A stretch of DNA of 64,000 nucleotides from NCBI RefSeq assembly GCF_000808535.1, contig NZ_JWLV01000047.1, forward strand, positions 1 to 64,000. The letters run 5' to 3'. Under the pieces are notes generated by a model. It did not search any database. It was not told the origin of the DNA and saw nothing but the letters and a program-made list of their open reading frames with translations. Source of the DNA: Vibrio sinaloensis (GTDB lineage: Bacteria; Pseudomonadota; Gammaproteobacteria; Enterobacterales; Vibrionaceae). Position numbers and translations under genes: made by a program. Shown piece after piece: positions 58,951 through 64,000 of the stretch (the stretch's first letter is position 1; every line of letters starts with the position of its first letter).

Positions 58951-60062
58951 ATGGCCTCCAACAAGCGAGATAACTCGATACTTCGGCTGTCCCAACTTTC
59001 GTCAATGAAATGCATGTGGGTTTGCTTACTGGGTTGTTGCTGGACACGGTCGAGTGCAGCGCTGAACTCGTTGACGGTTTGGGCAAACTGCAGCTGGTTT
59101 TGGTACGGATATGCCGCTGGAAAAGGCGATGAAATGACCGCCGAGCCTGCTGCGAGATACTCTTTGAGTTTTAACGGGCTGCAAGCGCGAATTTGATCAT
59201 TAAGTAGAAACGGCAGTAATCCGACGGTCCAATGCTGGCTATATTGTGGAAGCTCGTGATGCGCTTTCGCGCCCAGATAATGCACATTGGGTAATCTTGG
59301 TAGTGGGTTATGCGATAGCTCTAATGGGCCGATAAAAACAAACTCCCAATCAGCGCGCTGCTTACATAGCTGTTCGAGCATCTTGTAGTCGAGCCAGTTC
59401 GATAAGCTGCCATAAAACCCCGCAATAGGCTTTCCGTTGCTGGGCAAATCTAGGGCGCGAGGGTGCGGCTGGGTAAACAAAGAGACATCAACGCCATGGG
59501 GCAGAAAGTGGGTTTTGGCGCGCGGAAACTTGAGGCATAGCTTGTCACTTGCCGCGAGCACAAGATTGGCGTGAGAAACTAAGTCCAATTCATGTTCGCG
59601 AACGACATCATGATCAACACCCGCTAAAGAAGTAAAATCATCGCCGCAGTAGTAGACCACCGCTGACTCGTTGAGGTGGCCACACACATCGGCGGCTGTC
59701 GGTAGTGAGGTCCAAAGGATCGGCTCTTTAAGCTGCAGCATTTTGATGATGGGTTTAAGCTGGCTGACCATCAGCTGTTTCGCCATGGCTCTCGCAAAGG
59801 CCGATGAAGGCGCTGGTATGGTTTTAATATTGGCAACATGGATGTTGGGATGCTGCTGCGACGAAGTTTGGTATCCTTGCTTCGCTTTACCGAGCAATTT
59901 ATTCCAAGCTCTCCCGATGTCATTTTTGCTCAATCGTGGCTGACGCAAACCAATGGAGTTGACCCAGAGTACGCGGCGGTCATCGGTCAAACGTGTGATG
60001 AGGTGTTGGGTGCTAGAAGGCAGTCCGCCAAAGTCTTCACCAAAAACAATAAGATCACGCAT
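58947..60062 (-). CDS. Glycosyltransferase (GT-B, TuaH-like)
   Basis: From ATG 60062 (GGAGG six bases upstream, 1 bp after the acyltransferase stop) it has 371 residues. FGEDFGGLPSSTQHL opens the protein; AGFYGSLSNWLDYKML and ACSPLKLKEYLAAG belong to the C-terminal nucleotide-sugar domain, including the KxxEYLAAG motif. The longer frame from 60137 is rejected. Specificity is unknown. Confidence 0.9.
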   Translation of the reverse strand: MRDLIVFGEDFGGLPSSTQHLITRLTDDRRVLWVNSIGLRQPRLSKNDIGRAWNKLLGKAKQGYQTSSQQHPNIHVANIKTIPAPSSAFARAMAKQLMVSQLKPIIKMLQLKEPILWTSLPTAADVCGHLNESAVVYYCGDDFTSLAGVDHDVVREHELDLVSHANLVLAASDKLCLKFPRAKTHFLPHGVDVSLFTQPHPRALDLPSNGKPIAGFYGSLSNWLDYKMLEQLCKQRADWEFVFIGPLELSHNPLPRLPNVHYLGAKAHHELPQYSQHWTVGLLPFLLNDQIRACSPLKLKEYLAAGSAVISSPFPAAYPYQNQLQFAQTVNEFSAALDRVQQQPSKQTHMHFIDESWDSRSIELSRLLEAI

Positions 60063-60063
60063 C

Positions 60064-60786
60064 TTAAACCTCCGACTTATCCAGTGAACGAACGACTTTT
60101 GCAGGGTTACCGACTGCAACCACAAAGGGCGGTACATCCTTTGTCACAACACTTCCCGTGCCGATGATAGAACCTTGACCAATGGTGACGTTGGGGCAGA
60201 TGGTGACGTTGGTGCCGATCCACACGTCTTTCTCCAGTAAGATGTCGCCAATGTCTTGTTCCAAATCGCCATCGCCTTTCGCTCGCAATGCAGCATCCAT
60301 TGAGTGACCGGAATAGCCAAAGAAAAAAGCGCGACCCGCTATGCGAACGTTGTCTTGAATTTCAATTTTCCGACCAACGGCGAACGTGCTTTGCCAGCCG
60401 ATATCCACATTGCTGCCAACGATCAATTGAGGACGGTGAGTCTGTGGGCGACCGCTGAAGGTGGTTTGTCCGGAAATGCGGCAATCATCACCGATCGAAA
60501 TTTCGAGAGGACCAGATACAAATGGAACGCCCCCAAATAGATACAAACCTCGACCATACTGGCTCAGGCGCCCTTTAAATGCAGGCGTATGAATCAATAC
60601 TCGCAAGACGCTGGCTATGACGCTGTTAAACAGGTTATACAGCGCAGCTATCAGAGTGTTGAACCACCTTGGGGTGGGTAGATCGCACGCTCTGACCGCT
60701 TTCAAAATGAGAAACACTTTGCGAGAGGTTGGGTTGTCACTCTCTTTAAGCCAAATTTTTAATCCGTTGAGTTGTTGCGTTAGCAT
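60064..60786 (-). CDS. Hexapeptide-repeat acyltransferase (WcaF-like)
   Basis: This 240-residue protein has an N-terminal helical part and a left-handed beta-helix (about 90-230) built on hexapeptide repeats such as IGQGSIIGTGSVVT. It ends in the standard FVVAVGNPAKVVR. Probably O-acetylates a sugar of the repeat unit. GAGG eight bases before ATG. Confidence 0.9.
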   Translation of the reverse strand: MLTQQLNGLKIWLKESDNPTSRKVFLILKAVRACDLPTPRWFNTLIAALYNLFNSVIASVLRVLIHTPAFKGRLSQYGRGLYLFGGVPFVSGPLEISIGDDCRISGQTTFSGRPQTHRPQLIVGSNVDIGWQSTFAVGRKIEIQDNVRIAGRAFFFGYSGHSMDAALRAKGDGDLEQDIGDILLEKDVWIGTNVTICPNVTIGQGSIIGTGSVVTKDVPPFVVAVGNPAKVVRSLDKSEV

Positions 60787-60876
60787 AAGCCCATCCTCAA
60801 TTTACGAGTTATGAGTTAGCTATTACACAGAGCGTGCCAGAAAATAACCTGAACAATTACAAATAGTTAAACTATC

Positions 60877-62262
60877 TTAACTGTCGCTTTGAGCGGTTTT
60901 CTCATTTTGAGTTGAATTTTGAGTGATGCGAGAGATAGCAATGCACAGCGCGGCCAAGATATAAATCGGCCAAGTGAAGCCTTGTGTCAGGAAAGTGCCA
61001 GAGACAATGGTGCCGACAATGCCAGCATAAACCGCCATAGAAGTCGCAACGAAGAGTGGTGAGAAAAGTGCAGGGTTTGCGTCGAGGCTTTTCATGGTTT
61101 GCCGACTGGTTTTGAGTAAGCCAATGATTAACCAGATAAACACGAGAAGCCCCAAAAAACCTGTTTCAGCTAAGACACCAAACCAAGTGCTGTGTACAGC
61201 GTGATTCAACCCGTCCCAATGTGGGCTGTAGAAGAAGTAGTTGACGTAAAAGTTATCTAGGCCAACGCCAGTTAGCGGATTGCTAACCGCCATTTTGAAT
61301 GCTGCTTCCCACGCGTATAAACGCCCCATAGCTGACGCATCAATCCCTTCTTCGGCAGCGCCGCCTGATTGTCTGTCAGAAATACCCGCCGCCAAGAAAA
61401 GCGCGGATGCCGCGACAACCCCTAGGGATATGAGCAACGTTTTTGACTTTATCAATCGGAGCCCGAACATGCCAAAGACCGCCAATGAACCGAGCAACCC
61501 GCCACGACTTTGAGTCGCCAGTACTGCCCAAATGGCGAGAAGCACCCCAACAATCCCTAATAGCCTAGCCATGCCGATGTTCTTGGTGGTGGCAAATGAA
61601 ATGGCAAACGCCAGCGGGAACATCAGCACCAATGAGAGATCATTTGGATCGCCGAGCATCGAGCCTAAATGGCGGCCTATCGTGACACGCGTTCCTTCGA
61701 CCAATCCAATCCCGTTAAGGGAGTTAAAAATCGCGACCCCAGAGATGAGAATGCCCGAAATGATGATGAGTGTAGCGATTTTTTTCACCGCGTCTTCCGT
61801 GTCAACCAACCAAGCGATCGCGAGGGTCATCACGATGATCTTCCAGTAGATATTTTTAAAAAATGCAATCGAAATACCCGGGTTGGACGCAAAAACAATC
61901 CCAATAATGACAAGCAACCAAAAAGCAGCAAGTTGGGTTAAGTTTGGATGCCAGTAGGTTTTTACCTGACGACTGATAATGGTATGCCACATGAGCGCAG
62001 ACAACGCCCCGAGTGAGAGTAGCAACGGGATTTTCAAAGAGTACAGCGCGGGGAAGGCTTCGTGAATTCTGAAAAAAGAGAACAGAACAAACAGGCTGAC
62101 CAACCAAAAAGTTTGGTTGAGCACGAACAAGATTCCAAAGGGCACTAAGCATAGAACGGCAATGAGAGCAGGGTGCGGTGCTAAACTCCAAATGCCAATA
62201 AGGAGAAAGCACAGCACTGTCATGCCAATGATTGCGGTTCTTTGCTTATGTGCAGTCACCAT
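60877..62262 (-). CDS. Polysaccharide polymerase/O-antigen ligase family (Wzy-like)
   Basis: From ATG 62262 (GGGAGA upstream) it has 461 residues with ten or more transmembrane helices. The large periplasmic loop with GRLYAWEAAFKMAVSNPLTGVGLDNF (core NPLTGVG) and HSTWFGVLAETG is the Wzy_C/WaaL signature. In this cluster polymerisation of lipid-linked repeats is the likely role. It starts 13 bp after the flippase stop, and 90 bp separate it from the acyltransferase. Confidence 0.92.
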   Translation of the reverse strand: MVTAHKQRTAIIGMTVLCFLLIGIWSLAPHPALIAVLCLVPFGILFVLNQTFWLVSLFVLFSFFRIHEAFPALYSLKIPLLLSLGALSALMWHTIISRQVKTYWHPNLTQLAAFWLLVIIGIVFASNPGISIAFFKNIYWKIIVMTLAIAWLVDTEDAVKKIATLIIISGILISGVAIFNSLNGIGLVEGTRVTIGRHLGSMLGDPNDLSLVLMFPLAFAISFATTKNIGMARLLGIVGVLLAIWAVLATQSRGGLLGSLAVFGMFGLRLIKSKTLLISLGVVAASALFLAAGISDRQSGGAAEEGIDASAMGRLYAWEAAFKMAVSNPLTGVGLDNFYVNYFFYSPHWDGLNHAVHSTWFGVLAETGFLGLLVFIWLIIGLLKTSRQTMKSLDANPALFSPLFVATSMAVYAGIVGTIVSGTFLTQGFTWPIYILAALCIAISRITQNSTQNEKTAQSDS

Positions 62263-62275
62263 TTGAATGTTCTCC

Positions 62276-63697
62276 CTACTTTTCACCCGCCGCAGCGGTG
62301 GTCGAGAACTGTTTACGGACCTGCTTGATGTCAATCAAGTTGACGCGCTGCGCGTAGGCGATCAGTGCTAACGGTTGAAGGACGAACATTAATAGGGTCA
62401 CGGATTGCGGCTGTTCGAAACTGCCACTGATGACCAACAGCGAGCTCAAAGCGATCAGCCCTAGCGTAGCACCAGTATGATAAGGAAGTGGCAACAACCG
62501 CTGACTCATGATGAGTGCAAACAGGAATCGGCTGACTTGGCCACACAATAGCGCAACCAAAATGGCGTAGACCCCATGTTCAATGGTAAGCGCGCCAACG
62601 ATAAACGCGATGACGATAGCAACGAGATTAATCGACAATAATTTGGTGGTCTGCTTGGCATGGAGAATACCAATATTGATCATTTCAGTGAGCTCTTTGA
62701 ACACCATAATCAAAATAGTAATCGCGACCAATTGCGCTGCTTGATGATAGTTTGCTGGCAGCGCTAGCGTGATAAACAACTGGCTCGCCCAAGATAAAGT
62801 CACAGCAATCACACAAAGCAACAGCGCGCCCTGTTGAATGGTTTTTGCGACCGCCAAATTGCCTTGAGTCTGTTGTACCTGAAATCGTCTTGGCATCCAC
62901 CACATGTGAAAGGGTTGAATCATGATGCCCACGCCTAGGGCAAACTTTGCTGCGATGGCGTAAATGCCAAGTGTTTCTAGATCTGTATAGCCGGCAATAA
63001 ACCAACGCTCTGCGCCGCTTAGTGCAAACGCGACCATTGCAGACAGCATTAAAGGAGAGGAATAGCGCAAATAGCTTTGCAGTTGTTCACGGCTTGGTAG
63101 GCGAATGCTAAATGGCAAGTAGACATGCAAAAACAAAAACTGCCCCAGTGTGCAAATGACATTTGCAGCGAAAATAAGTGTCACGTCTGGGCGATAAAAC
63201 AAAATCATAACCAGTAACGCCACTTGTACAATAACGGTGGTGACGCACAGTTTGAAAAACAGCATGGCTTGATTGTGAAGGCGCAACCAAGCAAGCCCAA
63301 TCGCGAGCGGCGCTTCATAGCAAAGCACAATACCGATTAAAAATGACTGGCTTTCACTGATGCTCTCAATAGGCGCACCGATAAGGTTGTAAAGGGTGAA
63401 ACACGCTATCCCTAGGCCAGATGAGATCAGCAGCGTTGCGGTATAGAGCTCACTCGCTTTGCGCTTTTGGGTGTCATGGCAATCAATGGTTCCAATGAAA
63501 CGGTAGAGATTCTCGTGCATGGCTAAGCCAATGACCATCGAAAAAAAGACCGCTGTGATGCCGATAAACTCAAGCTGACCGAGTTGAACAGGAGAGAGGT
63601 AATGCGCCATCAATGGAAGGGTAAACAGCGAGATACCCTTCATCAAAAAGAGGCTAACTGCATAAAGGCTCATGTTTTTAAGAGGATTACTCGCCAT
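62276..63697 (-). CDS. Polysaccharide repeat-unit flippase (Wzx-like)
   Basis: From ATG 63697 (AAGGAGG five bases upstream) it has 473 residues with about 12-14 transmembrane helices of the MOP/PST type; LYAVSLFLMKGISLFTLPLM is the first. The 61-residue N-terminal extension of the longest frame has no hydrophobic start and is rejected. It would move lipid-linked repeat units across the inner membrane. Confidence 0.93.
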   Translation of the reverse strand: MASNPLKNMSLYAVSLFLMKGISLFTLPLMAHYLSPVQLGQLEFIGITAVFFSMVIGLAMHENLYRFIGTIDCHDTQKRKASELYTATLLISSGLGIACFTLYNLIGAPIESISESQSFLIGIVLCYEAPLAIGLAWLRLHNQAMLFFKLCVTTVIVQVALLVMILFYRPDVTLIFAANVICTLGQFLFLHVYLPFSIRLPSREQLQSYLRYSSPLMLSAMVAFALSGAERWFIAGYTDLETLGIYAIAAKFALGVGIMIQPFHMWWMPRRFQVQQTQGNLAVAKTIQQGALLLCVIAVTLSWASQLFITLALPANYHQAAQLVAITILIMVFKELTEMINIGILHAKQTTKLLSINLVAIVIAFIVGALTIEHGVYAILVALLCGQVSRFLFALIMSQRLLPLPYHTGATLGLIALSSLLVISGSFEQPQSVTLLMFVLQPLALIAYAQRVNLIDIKQVRKQFSTTAAAGEK

Positions 63698-63707
63698 GTC
63701 CGCCTCC

Positions 63708-64000
63708 TTAAGCGTGCTGTTCGACAGTTGCCGAATGACGGCACAGGTAACGCGCGAAGGTGTCGTAACGTACCGACGCCTTGTATTGCTGCGCAATATC
63801 GAGACCATTTTGGCAACAGCGCTGCATTGCTTGCTTATCATTGAACACGTACAAGAGAGCATCGCACAGTGAGTCAACATCGTTAGGCTGGTATTTGACG
63901 CAGTTTTCGTTATGAGTCAGGACTTGATCCCAATAAGCATTGTCACTGGGGATAAGCACGCACATCCCAGCCGCAAGCGCTTCAAGAATCGATAAACCAA
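63708..64000 (-). CDS. Glycosyltransferase family 4, C-terminal end only
   Basis: The frame is open to the window edge, so the N-terminal part lies beyond it. The visible 97 residues begin GLSILEALAAGMCVLIPSDN, which is the EALAAG nucleotide-sugar motif of group 1 glycosyltransferases, then a helical tail. Ten bp separate it from the flippase gene. It continues the exopolysaccharide operon upstream. Confidence 0.88.
   Translation of the reverse strand, partial: GLSILEALAAGMCVLIPSDNAYWDQVLTHNENCVKYQPNDVDSLCDALLYVFNDKQAMQRCCQNGLDIAQQYKASVRYDTFARYLCRHSATVEQHA

Noticed and set aside
62276..63880. Long N-terminal extensions in several exopolysaccharide reading frames (for example the flippase from 63880).
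   Set aside because: In each case a good ribosome-binding site and the family start lie at an internal ATG, and the extensions are not protein-like.

Overview
The window looks like chromosome-1 sequence of a Vibrio species (Gammaproteobacteria, Vibrionaceae). Three things point there: the norspermidine pathway with a fused diaminobutyrate aminotransferase-decarboxylase followed by carboxynorspermidine dehydrogenase and decarboxylase; gyrA, ubiG and nrdAB-yfaE proteins that align closely, from memory, with enterobacterial and Vibrio orthologues; and many c-di-GMP, chemotaxis and small Vibrio-type hypothetical genes. Species is not assignable by eye. No prophage, insertion sequence, CRISPR array or integrase was seen.

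Layout. 1-1919: 3' end of a giant type-I-secreted, cadherin-repeat adhesin. 1920-7945: norspermidine locus (dat-ddc, carboxynorspermidine dehydrogenase, nspC) behind a roughly 400-nt, strongly hairpinned leader. 8011-14510: DUF1566/Calx-beta-like lipoprotein pair, outer-membrane proteins, a GcvR-like ACT protein, a CinA-like protein. 14562-18347: class Ia ribonucleotide reductase genes nrdA-nrdB-yfaE (minus strand) with two NrdR boxes and a DnaA box. 18818-24966: ubiG, gyrA, a small membrane protein, a chemoreceptor with an amino-acid-binding motif. 25122-28453: glycyl-radical enzyme YjjI, its activase YjjW and a convergent LysR regulator. 28613-35705: EF-hand protein, purC with a perfect PurR palindrome, sulA with a perfect LexA box, a glycerophosphodiesterase, a DMT exporter, a lactate-dehydrogenase-like protein, a metallo-beta-lactamase-fold protein, a Blc lipocalin. 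36029-41261: a CitA/DcuS-type two-component system behind a perfect FNR palindrome, a solute-binding-like protein, a DUF2726 protein and a diguanylate cyclase. 41558-47193: VOC protein and the nitrite-reduction set nirB-nirD-FNT transporter-cobA with an FNR site. 47308-53902: NYN protein, DUF2986 protein, a PhnD-like binding protein paired with a GGDEF-EAL protein, a Na/Pi cotransporter-like protein, an outer-membrane protein. 54064-54263: two identical tRNA-Val(GAC). 54432-64000: a minus-strand exopolysaccharide operon (glycosyltransferases, Wzx, Wzy, acyltransferase, Wzz-like, initiating sugar transferase) running off the right edge.

Themes. Several blocks bear on attachment and biofilm: giant adhesin, norspermidine synthesis (in V. 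cholerae the signal read by NspS-MbaA), two c-di-GMP proteins, one of them coupled to a periplasmic binding protein, and an exopolysaccharide operon. A second theme is oxygen-poor growth: nirBD, a glycyl-radical enzyme and an FNR-flanked two-component system. The observations I consider most worth testing are the structured leader of the norspermidine operon, the PhnD-like/GGDEF-EAL pair beside a Na/Pi transporter, and the nested inverted repeats between sulA and the glycerophosphodiesterase gene. All functions are inferred from sequence reading alone.
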